A stretch of DNA of 64,000 nucleotides from JAKACA01 sp050010115 (GTDB taxonomy: Bacteria; Actinomycetota; Acidimicrobiia; Acidimicrobiales; Bog-793), in NCBI GenBank assembly GCA_050010115.1, contig JBEKLQ010000002.1, forward strand, positions 66,192-130,191. The letters are read 5' to 3'. The notes beneath the pieces are model-generated. The model searched no databases. It was not told the origin of the DNA and saw nothing but the letters and a program-made list of their open reading frames with translations. Positions within the stretch are counted from its first letter, which is position 1. Every line of letters starts with the position of its first letter. This document shows, one piece after another, positions 56,423-64,000 of the stretch. The translations under genes were made by a program, and so were the position numbers.

Positions 56423-57712
56423 TCAGTCTTCGTAGGAGAACTCCAGCTTGCCGATCCTCACCGCGTCCCCTTGCCTGGCACCGGCTCGGTACAGGGCACG
56501 GTCGACGCCGATGCGCTTCAACCGGCGCTGCGCGTGGGCGAGCGCATCAAGGTCGTTGAGGTCGGACACACCAACGGCTCGCAACGCTTCCCTGCCGGAG
56601 ACGACCCACGTGGCGCCCACGCGCTCGATGGTCACCCCTTCGGCTCCAGGGCGGTGGATCACCGGTGACGTCCGAGGGGCCGGAGCGGCTCGCCGAGCAT
56701 CGTCGACGATCTCCATGCACTTGCGCACCAGCTCGCTCACGCCTTCACCGGTCACCGCCGAGATCTCGAGGTCGCCGCCGTAACTGGCGAGGGTCGGGCG
56801 GGCCCCGGCTGGACGCGAGTCACACCGCGATCCGACGACGAGACGCGGACGGTCCACCAGCTCCGGCCGGTACCGCTCGAGCTCGTCGAGCAGCACTCTC
56901 ACCTGGTCGGCAGGCTCGCGGCCCTCGCTCGGCCCCAGGCCCTCTGTCTCGGCGAGGTCAACCAGCACGAGCAGCACCCGGGCCCGCTCGACGTGGCGCA
57001 GGAATCTGTGCCCGAGGCCCCGCCCGTCGGCCGCACCCTCGACGAGACCTGGGATGTCGGCGATCACGAACTGGGAGGGCTGGGACGTGACCGAGGATCG
57101 CCCGACGTGTACGACACCGAGATGAGGCTCGAGCGTCGTGAACGGATAGCTGGCGATCTTCGGCTTCGCGGCTGAGACTCGGGACACGAGCGTCGACTTC
57201 CCGGCGTTCGGAAAGCCGACCAACGCTACGTCGGCCATCAGTTCCAGCTCGAGGTTGAGCCACCGCTCCTCGCCGAGTTCGCCCTGCTCGGCGAACGCGG
57301 GGGCACGGAGGCGATTCGAGAGGAACCTCGCGTTGCCCCGACCACCCCGGCCGCCCTGAGCGGCGACGAATTGGTCGCCGGTCGTCACGAGATCGGCGAG
57401 CAGGTCACCGTCCAGTGACCGAACGAGCGTGCCTTCAGGGACCGACACGACGAGATCGGTCCCCCGCCGACCGTGCCGGCGCTTGCCGCTGCCGTGCGTC
57501 CCATCGCCCCCGCGCCGGTGCGGGTGCTCCTCGAACCCGAGAAGCGACACGACCTGGTTGCTCGCCTCGAGCACCACGTCGCCCCCTGAGGCACCATCTC
57601 CGCCGTCCGGTCCACCTTTCGACACGTACGGCTCGCGACGGAAGGACACGCATCCGGCGCCGCCGTTGCCTGCCTTCACGTGCACTTGCGCTTCGTCGAC
57701 GAAGCCCGGCAT
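56423..57712 (-). CDS. obg: GTPase Obg/CgtA
   Basis: 429 residues with the N-terminal Gly-rich Obg fold (FVDEAQVHVKAGNGGAGCVSFRREPYVSKGGPDGGDGASGGDVVL), the G domain (GFPNAGKST; DIPGLVEGAADGRGLGHRFLRH) and a C-terminal OCT domain (TIERVGATWVVSGREALRAV onward). It assists 50S assembly and stringent control. The G4 guanine-specificity motif, normally NKxD, reads SRCD (VVGSRCDS), an unusual deviation. It sits in the conserved rplU-rpmA-obg-proB order, with yqgE inserted between rpmA and obg. Confidence 0.95.
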   Translation of the reverse strand: MPGFVDEAQVHVKAGNGGAGCVSFRREPYVSKGGPDGGDGASGGDVVLEASNQVVSLLGFEEHPHRRGGDGTHGSGKRRHGRRGTDLVVSVPEGTLVRSLDGDLLADLVTTGDQFVAAQGGRGGRGNARFLSNRLRAPAFAEQGELGEERWLNLELELMADVALVGFPNAGKSTLVSRVSAAKPKIASYPFTTLEPHLGVVHVGRSSVTSQPSQFVIADIPGLVEGAADGRGLGHRFLRHVERARVLLVLVDLAETEGLGPSEGREPADQVRVLLDELERYRPELVDRPRLVVGSRCDSRPAGARPTLASYGGDLEISAVTGEGVSELVRKCMEIVDDARRAAPAPRTSPVIHRPGAEGVTIERVGATWVVSGREALRAVGVSDLNDLDALAHAQRRLKRIGVDRALYRAGARQGDAVRIGKLEFSYED

Positions 57713-57724
57713 CGTTCCCGCCTG

Positions 57725-58321
57725 TCAGTTCAAGGAGGCGTCGACTGGGTGCCGCGCCAGTACGGCAAGCCAGCCGCCCTGGCGCCGCAGGACGCGTTCC
57801 CACAGCTGGCTGGGCTCGGGGGACAGGACGTCTTGCTGACGTCCCTCGACGACGAACCACGCGCCTGCTTCGATCTCCTCTTCGAGCTGGCCGGGTCCCC
57901 AGCCGGAATATCCCGTGAACACGCGCAACCCGGCGAAACTGACCGGGATGTCCTCTGGGCCACGATTCAGATCGACCGTGCCGAGGTCACCGATGAGCGG
58001 TGAGTACCCGTCCGACTCGAGATCGCTCCCGTCGGCGCCCGCCACGCCAGGTTCGCCGCGGGCTCCTTGCATTCGGCCGACGCAGATCGCCGCGTTCGGC
58101 TGCACCGGACCGCCGACGAAGAGCACTTGAGGCTCGGAGGCATGCAGGCTCCAATGAGGAACAACCTCGCCGATGGCGGTGTCGCTCGGGCGGTTCAAGA
58201 CCACACCGAGGGCGCCATCGGAGTCTGCAGCCAGCAAGAACACGACGACGCGATAAAAATTTGGATCCTCGAGCGCCGGCGAGGCGACCACGAGGCGGCC
58301 CTTGGCGGGAGGTGCGGACAT
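57725..58321 (-). CDS. YqgE/AlgH family protein (UPF0301)
   Basis: 198 residues. Family landmarks are KGRLVVASPALEDPNFYRVVVFLLAADSDGALGVVLNRPSDTAIGEV, VLFVGGPVQPNAAICVG, VRVFTGYSGWGPGQLEEEIEAGAWFVVEG and PSQLWERVLRRQGG. The function is poorly defined; structural homologues suggest a regulatory or scaffold role. A strong GGGGCGGGGG stretch precedes the ATG. It starts 13 nt after the rpmA stop and ends 12 nt before obg. A Gly/Ala/Asp-rich insertion at about residues 88-108 is atypical. Confidence 0.88.
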   Translation of the reverse strand: MSAPPAKGRLVVASPALEDPNFYRVVVFLLAADSDGALGVVLNRPSDTAIGEVVPHWSLHASEPQVLFVGGPVQPNAAICVGRMQGARGEPGVAGADGSDLESDGYSPLIGDLGTVDLNRGPEDIPVSFAGLRVFTGYSGWGPGQLEEEIEAGAWFVVEGRQQDVLSPEPSQLWERVLRRQGGWLAVLARHPVDASLN

Positions 58322-58334
58322 CCCCCGCCCCTGC

Positions 58335-58625
58335 TCACTGCTCCTGCGGTCCGGCGCTTCCGTTGAGCGCCGATCCGACGGGCCGGACGTCCACGAGCCG
58401 GCGACCGCGCCTGGAGTCGAACTTGACGGTGCCGTTGGCCGTCGCGAACAACGTGTCGTCCTTGCCGCGCCCCACGTTCTCGCCCGGATGGAAATGCGTG
58501 CCCCGCTGCCGCACGATGATCGAGCCGGCGTTCACGACAGTGCCGTCGTACACCTTCACACCGAGGCGCTGCGCGTTGGAGTCGCGCCCGTTGCGAGTGG
58601 AACCGCCACCTTTGGTCTTCGACAT
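58335..58625 (-). CDS. rpmA: 50S ribosomal protein L27
   Basis: 96 residues from the ATG at 58625, with GAGGAGG 5-6 nt upstream; the longer in-frame opening upstream is not needed. The N-terminus MSKTKGGGSTRNGRDSNAQRLGVK reaches the peptidyl-transferase centre in other bacteria, followed by IIVRQRGTHFHPGENVGRGKDDTLFA. It starts 10 nt after the rplU stop. Confidence 0.97.
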   Translation of the reverse strand: MSKTKGGGSTRNGRDSNAQRLGVKVYDGTVVNAGSIIVRQRGTHFHPGENVGRGKDDTLFATANGTVKFDSRRGRRLVDVRPVGSALNGSAGPQEQ

Positions 58626-58635
58626 CTCGGCCTCC

Positions 58636-58974
58636 TCAGCCCTGCTCCGACGCGGCGGTCTCGGTACTGCCACCGATGCCGGTGATCTCGAGCGTGGTGT
58701 AGCGCTGGCGGTGGCCGTAACGCCTGGACTGGCGCGACTTGGACTTGTAGGTGAACCCCACGATCTTCGGGCCCTTCACCTCGCCGACGACCGTCGCGGT
58801 CACGCTCTTCGACGCAAGGGCGTCGGGGGACGTCGTCACCTCGTCCCCGTCGACGACGAGGAGGGGGGTCAGGCTGAGCTCGTCGCCTGGCGCCACATCG
58901 AGCAACTCCACGTCGACAAGCTCGCCGACTTCGACTCGTTCTTGCTTTCCGCCAGCGTTGATGACCGCATACAT
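58636..58974 (-). CDS. rplU: 50S ribosomal protein L21
   Basis: 112 residues from the ATG at 58974. MYAVINAGGKQERVEVGELVDVELLD and KIVGFTYKSKSRQSRRYGHRQRYTTLEITGI are standard L21. The C-terminal ~10 residues are an extra acidic tail. A TATGGT hexamer lies 9 nt before the ATG without a clear Shine-Dalgarno, so a short-leader or leaderless promoter between rne and rplU is possible. rpmA follows in the same operon. Confidence 0.96.
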   Translation of the reverse strand: MYAVINAGGKQERVEVGELVDVELLDVAPGDELSLTPLLVVDGDEVTTSPDALASKSVTATVVGEVKGPKIVGFTYKSKSRQSRRYGHRQRYTTLEITGIGGSTETAASEQG

Positions 58975-59072
58975 AGGCTGATTACCATAGCAAGAAGGCC
59001 GGGGGTCCCCGAACAGCCGCGCGCCGGTCCGACCAGCCGGCCGGGGGCTCGACCGACCAGCAGACCGGTGGT

Positions 59073-61217
59073 TCAGTCCACCTCTTCGAAGACGAGACCG
59101 CGGCCGTTGCACATCGGGCACGTGTGCGAGAGCGTCTCAACGAGACCTTCGCCAACCCGCTTTCGCGTCATCTCGATCAATCCCAGCTCCGAGATGTCGT
59201 AGACCTGCGTCGGCGTCTTGTCCCGGGCGAGAGCGGAGCGGAACGCCGCTGCCACTGCCTGGCGGTTCGCCTTCACCTCCATGTCGATGAAGTCGATGAC
59301 GATGATCCCGCCGATGTCACGGAGGCGGAGCTGGCGGGCGATCTCGCCGGCAGCCTCCAGGTTGTTCTCGAAGACCGTCTCTTCCAGGCTGGACGAGCCC
59401 ACGTTCTTACCGGTGTTCACGTCGATGACGGTCAGGGCCTCGGTGCGCTCGATGATCAGCGATCCACCGGAAGGGAGCCAGACCTTGCGGTCGAGCGCTT
59501 TGTGGAGCTGTTCATGCACGTGCTGGCGCTCGAACAGCGGAAGGCCCTCTTTGGTGGTGTCGTACAGCTCGACCCGGTCCGCCAGCTGGGGCTCGAACTC
59601 GGTGACGTAAGCCTTCACGATCTCGTACAGCGCCGGGTCGTCGATCAGGACAGCGCGGTGCTCTTCGGTGAGCTCCTCACGGATGATGCGCACCGCCATG
59701 TGCGGCTCGGAGTACAGCAGTGCCGGAGCCGGGAGCCGGCGAGCGCGCTCATCGATCTCATCCCACTTGGCCACGAGCTGCAGGACGTCGCGGCGAAGCT
59801 CCTCAGCTGACGCCCCAGCCGCAGCCGTGCGGACGATGAGTCCATGTCCCTCGGGACGCACATCGTCGAGGATGCGCCTGAGCCGCCGCCGCTCGTTGTC
59901 GTCGAGGCGCCGGGAGATGCCGTAGGTGGTCGACTGGGGAACGAGCACCACGAAACGACCCGGGAGCGACACCTCCTGGGTCAGCCGCGCACCTTTCAGC
60001 CCGATCGGGTTCTTCGTGACCTGGCACACGATGGTCTGACCGGGCCGGAGCAGGTGCTCGATCCGATCCGCACCAGGCTGGCGCTCGATGTCGTCCCGTT
60101 CGAACGACACGTCACCCCAGTACAGGACCGCGTTCTTCGGCGTCCCGATGTCGACGAAGGCGGCTTCCATCCCGGGCAGCACGTTCTTCACGCGGCCGCG
60201 GTAGATGTTGCCGATGATCTGGAGCGCCTCGTCCTGAGGTCGAGCCACGTAGTGCTCAACGAGCGCCCGACCCTCGAGAACGGCGATCTGAGTGCGTTCA
60301 GGCTCCACGTGCACACACATGAGGTACCTGCCGAGCGGACGGCCGTGCCGTTCTCTGCCGCGCCGGCGGGAGCGTCCCGACGCCCCAGCGTCCTGATCGG
60401 AGCTGATGCCGGCCGTGTCTGCGGAGGCGTCGTTGACGGACGGGTGGCCGCCTGGCTCGGCCGACGCTCGGGCTGGCTTGCTCGACCCATCCGTCGGTTT
60501 GTCCTCGACGGCCTTGCGCGACCGCGCCGGAACGCTGCCGGAAGTGCCCGTTGTCTTGGCGCCGCTCGCGGAGCCGCTCCCTGCGCGTCCCGAGGTGGGC
60601 GAGGCTTGACGGGACTCCCCGGCGCCAGCAGGGCCCGCAGCGGGGCCGGTTCCGGCGCCGGAGCCTCGACCGCGTCCTCGACCGCCGCGGCGGCGTCTCG
60701 ACGTACCGCCGCCGCTGCCCGCGCTGGATCCGGCCTGCTCGCCAGCGCCACTGGCGCCGGAGGCGCTAGCGGTGCCGGCAGCAGCGCTACCAGAGCCAGC
60801 CGCGGCCTCCGCGGCCGCGTTCACGACGGGCGGGGCTGGCCGGGTGTCGCCGATCTTCGGCCGGCTGGTGCCAGGCGGACCGGCCACCGTGTCGCCTCCC
60901 GTGGGGGCACCGTTGCCTGGAGAATCGCTCGCAGTCGCAGGACTGGCGCCAGGAGCACCTGCCGCAGGACTGGCGCCAGGAGCACCTGCCGCAGGACTGG
61001 CGCCAGGACCGCCGTCAGCAGGCCCTTGCGTGACTTCCGCGGTGACGCGGGCCACGTCGGCGTTGCCCGGGGTAGCGGCCGGCGGACGACTCGCCCGCGG
61101 TTCCACAGGGCCGTCCGGGGCCCCGCTGGTCGCCGGCGGCGCAGCCAGGCGGTCCGGGGGAACGTCCCCCGGTACACGCTCGGCCGGCGCCGGGCGGCCG
61201 GTCATCGAGTCCGACAT
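59073..61217 (-). CDS. rne: ribonuclease E/G family endonuclease with ~295-residue disordered N-terminus
   Basis: 714 residues. The catalytic part (about 297-714) starts RYLMCVHVEPERTQIAVLEGR and has the S1 domain (GNIYRGRVKNVLPGMEAAFVDIG), the 5'-sensor/RNase H-like regions, the magnesium-binding aspartates in LTVIDVNTGKN and IIVIDFIDME, and a Zn-link (HTCPMCNGRGLV, CPxC) close to the C-terminus. It initiates mRNA decay and matures rRNA. The N-terminal extension is Ala/Gly/Pro/Ser-rich with 9-residue repeats and an Arg/Gly patch (RRRRGGRGRGRGSG), probably an RNA- or protein-binding disordered region. GAAGGGA lies about 8 nt before the ATG. rplU follows. Confidence 0.95.
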   Translation of the reverse strand: MSDSMTGRPAPAERVPGDVPPDRLAAPPATSGAPDGPVEPRASRPPAATPGNADVARVTAEVTQGPADGGPGASPAAGAPGASPAAGAPGASPATASDSPGNGAPTGGDTVAGPPGTSRPKIGDTRPAPPVVNAAAEAAAGSGSAAAGTASASGASGAGEQAGSSAGSGGGTSRRRRGGRGRGRGSGAGTGPAAGPAGAGESRQASPTSGRAGSGSASGAKTTGTSGSVPARSRKAVEDKPTDGSSKPARASAEPGGHPSVNDASADTAGISSDQDAGASGRSRRRGRERHGRPLGRYLMCVHVEPERTQIAVLEGRALVEHYVARPQDEALQIIGNIYRGRVKNVLPGMEAAFVDIGTPKNAVLYWGDVSFERDDIERQPGADRIEHLLRPGQTIVCQVTKNPIGLKGARLTQEVSLPGRFVVLVPQSTTYGISRRLDDNERRRLRRILDDVRPEGHGLIVRTAAAGASAEELRRDVLQLVAKWDEIDERARRLPAPALLYSEPHMAVRIIREELTEEHRAVLIDDPALYEIVKAYVTEFEPQLADRVELYDTTKEGLPLFERQHVHEQLHKALDRKVWLPSGGSLIIERTEALTVIDVNTGKNVGSSSLEETVFENNLEAAGEIARQLRLRDIGGIIVIDFIDMEVKANRQAVAAAFRSALARDKTPTQVYDISELGLIEMTRKRVGEGLVETLSHTCPMCNGRGLVFEEVD
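60937..61008 (-). repeat. 27-bp tandem repeats in the rne N-terminal extension
   Basis: Two identical 27-bp units (60937-60963 and 60964-60990) and a partial third (60991-61008) encode GAPGASPAA repeats. The frame is preserved. Confidence 0.88.
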
Positions 61218-61537
61218 CGGGAAGATCCCTTCTCGAGGGCGCGCGAAAGCGCGCCGGGTGCACCCAGCGGGCGGCTGGCGCCGCGCACGACTTCGCAGCG
61301 GCGCGCCAGCTCGGGGTGCTTACGTCAGTGACGAGCACAGTGTCCCGACCGTCCCAGTCGTTGAACCCGGAGCTGGCCGCATCGGCAAGCCGGCTGAGCG
61401 CAACGAGGACGGAACAGACGACGAACGCGGGTGCCACGCGGCAGTGCTGCGGCAGGCTCGGCGTTGTCATCCTGGGGGCAGCCTAGTGCCACCAGGACTG
61501 CAACCCTGGCGTCTCGATTACTCAGGGCGGACGGCGA
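61218..61537. other. 320-bp gap between mrdA and rne, no convincing gene
   Basis: No recognisable coding region. A minus-strand opening from 61470 has a hydrophobic start but a poor context and runs into rne in another frame, so it is not called. Near rne there is a hairpin (61238-61255) and the rne ribosome-binding site. rodA, which usually follows mrdA, is not here. Confidence 0.6.
61238..61255 (-). promoter_or_regulatory. perfect GC hairpin in the rne leader
   Basis: GGCGCGC (61238-61244) pairs with GCGCGCC (61249-61255) around a 4-nt loop: GAAA on the plus strand, UUUC in the rne transcript. It ends about 20 nt upstream of the rne start, just before the ribosome-binding site. RNase E genes elsewhere are autoregulated through leader hairpins; here that is inference. 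It could instead be a terminator for mrdA read-through. Confidence 0.5.
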
Positions 61538-63730
61538 TCACGTCCCAGCTGGCGGCAGGTGGAGGTTGAGCTTCGGCACCGGATGCGCGACCAGGTACTG
61601 GAAGATCGCCCGGACCACCGGTGCGGCGTCAGAGGCTCCGTACCCGGACAGCGGTATGACAACTGCGACGCAGTACTGCGGCGCCCTCGGATCGCCCGTA
61701 GCCGGTCCGAAGCCGATGAACAGAGCCGTCGGTGGGACGTTCGAGTTGCTACTCGTGGTAGCAGTGCCGGTCTTCCCCGCGAGCGGGAGCTTCGAGACGG
61801 GGAAGCCCTGAAAAGCCGAGTACGCGGTCCCCGTGTCGCCCGGGGCGTCGGAATTCACGACACCCTGCAGCCCCGTGAAGATGGCGTTGTAGGTGCTGGA
61901 CGGCAGCGGCACGTGTCCCATGACCTTGGGCTTGAACACCTTCAGGACCTTGCCGGTCGGCGACACGATGGCGGCTGCCACCTCCGGGGCGTACCGCGTG
62001 CCGCCGTTGGCAAACGTGGCGTAGGCGTTGGCGAGCTGGAGGGGGGTGACGAGGGTCTCGCCTTGACCGAAGGCGGTTTCCAGGGCGTCGCCCGGACCGT
62101 AGTACGTGTTCGGGAACGCCTTCGGGGCAAGCTTATGTTGCTGGATCCGCAACGAAGGCCCATCAACCTGGCCGTAGTACTCGCTGGGCAGGTCGATGCC
62201 GCTCGACTGCCCGAAGCCGTACTCAGCCGCCTTCTGCTGGATGGGCTCCTGGCCGTAGGTGCCCGAGTCCGCCCAGAAGTCGTAGCCCATGGTGTAGAAG
62301 AACACGTCGTCGGAGATGGTGATCGCCGTCTCGACATCGCAGGACCCGCAACTCTCGCTCTCGTTGTTGATGAAGGTGCACTGACCGCTGCACCTGCCCG
62401 GGATCGTGAACGACCCGGGGTCGGGCTCGGGCGTATACGGGGTGATGAGGCCGTCGTCGAGCGCAGCGGTCGCCGTGGCGAGCTTGAAGCTCGACCCAGG
62501 CTGGTAGTCGCCCTGCATGACCCGGTTGAGCATCGGGTAGTTCGACGAGACGTCCGTGAGCGTCTTGTAGTGGGCGGTGCTCATTCCGCCGACCCACCAG
62601 GCGGGGTTGTACGTCGGGTACGACGCCATGGCGAACACAGAGCCGTTCTGGGGATCGATCACGACTGCCGCGCCTGAGTCGGTCGGCAAACCCTGAGTGT
62701 GAAGCTTGGTGATCTCGCTCGCAAGAGCCTGCTCGGCAGCCTGCTGGAGGCCGACATCGATGTTGAGCACGACGTCGTCGCCCGGGGTCGGCGCTGTCTC
62801 GGACCGCGTCCCCACCGGGTCGCCGAGTGCGTCGACCTCGAGCACCTGCTTGCCGGGGTGCCCGCGCAGCCACTTCTCGTATTGGGCCTCGATCCCGGCT
62901 TGCCCGATCACGTCGCTCGGCAGGTAGCCGTCCTTGGAGAGCTGTTTTAACTCGCTCGACGTGATGTCGGCGACGTACCCCAGCATCTGAGCACCGAGGT
63001 CCCCATTCGGGTACGTGCGCTCGGCGACGTAGCTCACAGTCACCCCCGGGAACTCCGCTTGGTGCTCGGTGAGGTCCACGATCTCGCTGGCCGACACGCC
63101 GACGGCGACAGGGACCGGCTGGTAGATGCTGTCCTGCTGGTCGTTGATGTCGGCGTTGATGACAGCGGTCGAGATGCCGAGCGCTACGGCGAGATGCTGG
63201 ATGACCGAGGGGTTGTTCGCCGCTTCCTGGCGGTTCAACGTGACCACGGGCATCACCTGGTTGGCGACGAGGATCGAGCCGTTCCGAGAGAGGATCAGCC
63301 CACGCGGTGGCGAGATGGGGATGGTCCGAGTGGACAGGTTGTGCTCGTACTGCTTGGCCGCCGGCCCCTGCAGCACCTGGAGCGACCAGAGACGGACGAT
63401 CATCATCGAGAACAGGCCCAGCACCACGATGCCCATGACGGTCAGCCGCAGACCTACGTGGACGGGCTCGTTCCGCCGCTGGACCTCCTTCTCCTCGCCC
63501 TCGAGCCGGCGCAGGGGGCTCGAGGAGATCCGCTGCCGGGGTCGATCGGTGGGCTCCTCTTCGAGCTGAGGCGGCGCAACCGGGCGGGGGACCTGAGGTC
63601 GCCCCATGGCGCTCCCGGAGCTCGGGCGTCCGGCGCCTCCGGGGTTGGTGGGCCCGCCACGGTCCGGTCTGCTACGCCCTGAGCCGCTGCCTCGGCGGCG
63701 CGGTCCCGCGGGACCTTGGGGCGGCGTCAC
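61538..63730 (-). CDS. mrdA: penicillin-binding protein 2 (peptidoglycan transpeptidase)
   Basis: 730 residues from a GTG overlapping the mreD stop (GTGA, 63727-63730). The first ~90 residues are Pro/Arg/Gly-rich and cytoplasmic, followed by one membrane helix (LTVMGIVVLGLFSMMIVRLW), the PBP dimerisation domain (PPRGLILSRNGSILVANQ, DLGAQMLGYVADI) and the transpeptidase domain with SxxK in YQPGSSFKLATA, the second motif at ISDDVFFYTMGYDFW, and KTG in LAGKTGTATT. Paired cysteines (CSGQC, CGSC) lie between the first two motifs. It is a cell-elongation transpeptidase working with MreBCD/RodA; mreD is upstream but rodA is not downstream. Confidence 0.94.
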   Translation of the reverse strand: MTPPQGPAGPRRRGSGSGRSRPDRGGPTNPGGAGRPSSGSAMGRPQVPRPVAPPQLEEEPTDRPRQRISSSPLRRLEGEEKEVQRRNEPVHVGLRLTVMGIVVLGLFSMMIVRLWSLQVLQGPAAKQYEHNLSTRTIPISPPRGLILSRNGSILVANQVMPVVTLNRQEAANNPSVIQHLAVALGISTAVINADINDQQDSIYQPVPVAVGVSASEIVDLTEHQAEFPGVTVSYVAERTYPNGDLGAQMLGYVADITSSELKQLSKDGYLPSDVIGQAGIEAQYEKWLRGHPGKQVLEVDALGDPVGTRSETAPTPGDDVVLNIDVGLQQAAEQALASEITKLHTQGLPTDSGAAVVIDPQNGSVFAMASYPTYNPAWWVGGMSTAHYKTLTDVSSNYPMLNRVMQGDYQPGSSFKLATATAALDDGLITPYTPEPDPGSFTIPGRCSGQCTFINNESESCGSCDVETAITISDDVFFYTMGYDFWADSGTYGQEPIQQKAAEYGFGQSSGIDLPSEYYGQVDGPSLRIQQHKLAPKAFPNTYYGPGDALETAFGQGETLVTPLQLANAYATFANGGTRYAPEVAAAIVSPTGKVLKVFKPKVMGHVPLPSSTYNAIFTGLQGVVNSDAPGDTGTAYSAFQGFPVSKLPLAGKTGTATTSSNSNVPPTALFIGFGPATGDPRAPQYCVAVVIPLSGYGASDAAPVVRAIFQYLVAHPVPKLNLHLPPAGT

Positions 63731-64000
63731 CGGGCGCTCCCACCCGACGTGGTCGCGAGCTCACGGCCCGCCGAATCGGCGCTGAGAGCCCAGGTCATGG
63801 CGGCGGCGGCTGGGATGACGAGCACGACGTTGGCGACCGCCACCACTGCCACCACGACGATCAGCTGGTGCCGAGGCAGTTCAGGCTGCCCGAGAAGAGC
63901 GCCGATGCCATCGAACAGCAGCGACCCTGCGATACCGCCGGTGAAGGCCGTGACGATACGGAAGCCGTAGGGCGCCCGCCCGGCCGGGAGGGAGGCCACG
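63727..64000 (-). CDS. mreD: rod shape-determining protein MreD (3' end of gene, 5' part outside window)
   Basis: The last ~91 codons of an open frame continuing past the window. YGFRIVTAFTGGIAGSLLFDGIGALLG and LIVVVAVVAVANVVLVIPAAAAMTWAL are membrane helices typical of the MreD C-terminus. Its overlap with mrdA and the usual mreB-mreC-mreD-mrdA order support the call. It is a membrane scaffold of the elongation complex. Confidence 0.82.
   Translation of the reverse strand, partial: VASLPAGRAPYGFRIVTAFTGGIAGSLLFDGIGALLGQPELPRHQLIVVVAVVAVANVVLVIPAAAAMTWALSADSAGRELATTSGGSAR

Noticed and set aside
59844..61331. A 495-codon plus-strand open frame
   Set aside because: It is antisense to rne, with low-complexity Arg/Ser/Gly translation and no recognisable domain.
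61015..61470. A 151-codon minus-strand opening with a hydrophobic start between mrdA and rne
   Set aside because: Most of it overlaps rne in another frame, there is no ribosome-binding site at a proper distance, and no family resemblance.

Overview
The window is 64 kb of gene-dense, high-G+C chromosomal DNA with short intergenic gaps and many ATGA, GTGA or TTGA stop/start overlaps. Gene content points to an actinobacterium, most likely of the Acidimicrobiia type. Supporting evidence is the order whiG-like sigma / rpsB-tsf-pyrH-frr-cdsA-dxr-rseP-ispG, an MtrA/MtrB/LpqB-like two-component set, a plant-type (class II) DAHP synthase, a mycobacterial-type lysine 6-aminotransferase, an Eis-type acetyltransferase, and a secreted protein built of GYWL/GDA repeats. 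The taxonomic call is inference. No tRNA, rRNA, CRISPR array, insertion sequence, phage gene or attachment site was seen.

Region 1 (1-8536) looks like a self-contained catabolic locus. An Rrf2-type regulator with three cysteines and two phytoene-dehydrogenase-like FAD enzymes lie on the minus strand. Divergent from them is a tight plus-strand operon of acyl-CoA dehydrogenase, nitroreductase-family protein, SCP2-type thiolase and acyl-CoA ligase. The substrate is not evident. Region 2 (8737-15852) is accessory: a truncated histidine-kinase-like membrane protein, a frameshifted GNAT pseudogene, YceI with a perfect 16-bp palindrome at its promoter, an RDD protein with octapeptide repeats, a PNPOx-like protein, a nitroreductase, an EstB-type serine hydrolase, a lipoprotein with an alpha/beta-hydrolase fold that has lost its catalytic Ser and His, and an SDR. 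Region 3 (15897-23213) carries a HpnA-like epimerase with a class III aminotransferase, lysine 6-aminotransferase with an aldehyde dehydrogenase (a lysine-to-aminoadipate module), and a ThDP enzyme. Region 4 (23310-29025) is an SbcD-like nuclease/YhaN-like ATPase pair and an Eis-like acetyltransferase.

Region 5 (29219-40136) is the conserved core block: isoprenoid synthesis (ispG, dxr), membrane protease rseP, cdsA, ribosome recycling factor, pyrH, tsf, rpsB, a WhiG/FliA sigma factor and XerC. Several of these carry unusual low-complexity extensions. Region 6 (40216-43036) is the two-component regulator, kinase and GerMN-like lipoprotein operon. Region 7 (43047-64000) is the second conserved block, running on the minus strand as mreD-mrdA-rne-rplU-rpmA-yqgE-obg-proB-proA and later nadD-rsfS. 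It is interrupted by plus-strand genes (aroG, a secreted repeat protein, a histidine phosphatase, a cyclase-domain protein, an HD hydrolase) and a MoxR/VWA pair.

A theme across the window is that several genes lacking a Shine-Dalgarno sequence have a TANNNT hexamer (often TAGGCT) 6-8 nt before the ATG, as expected for leaderless transcripts. No clearly novel multi-gene system can be proved from sequence alone. The best candidates are the Rrf2-divergent catabolic locus and the catalytically dead hydrolase-fold lipoprotein.
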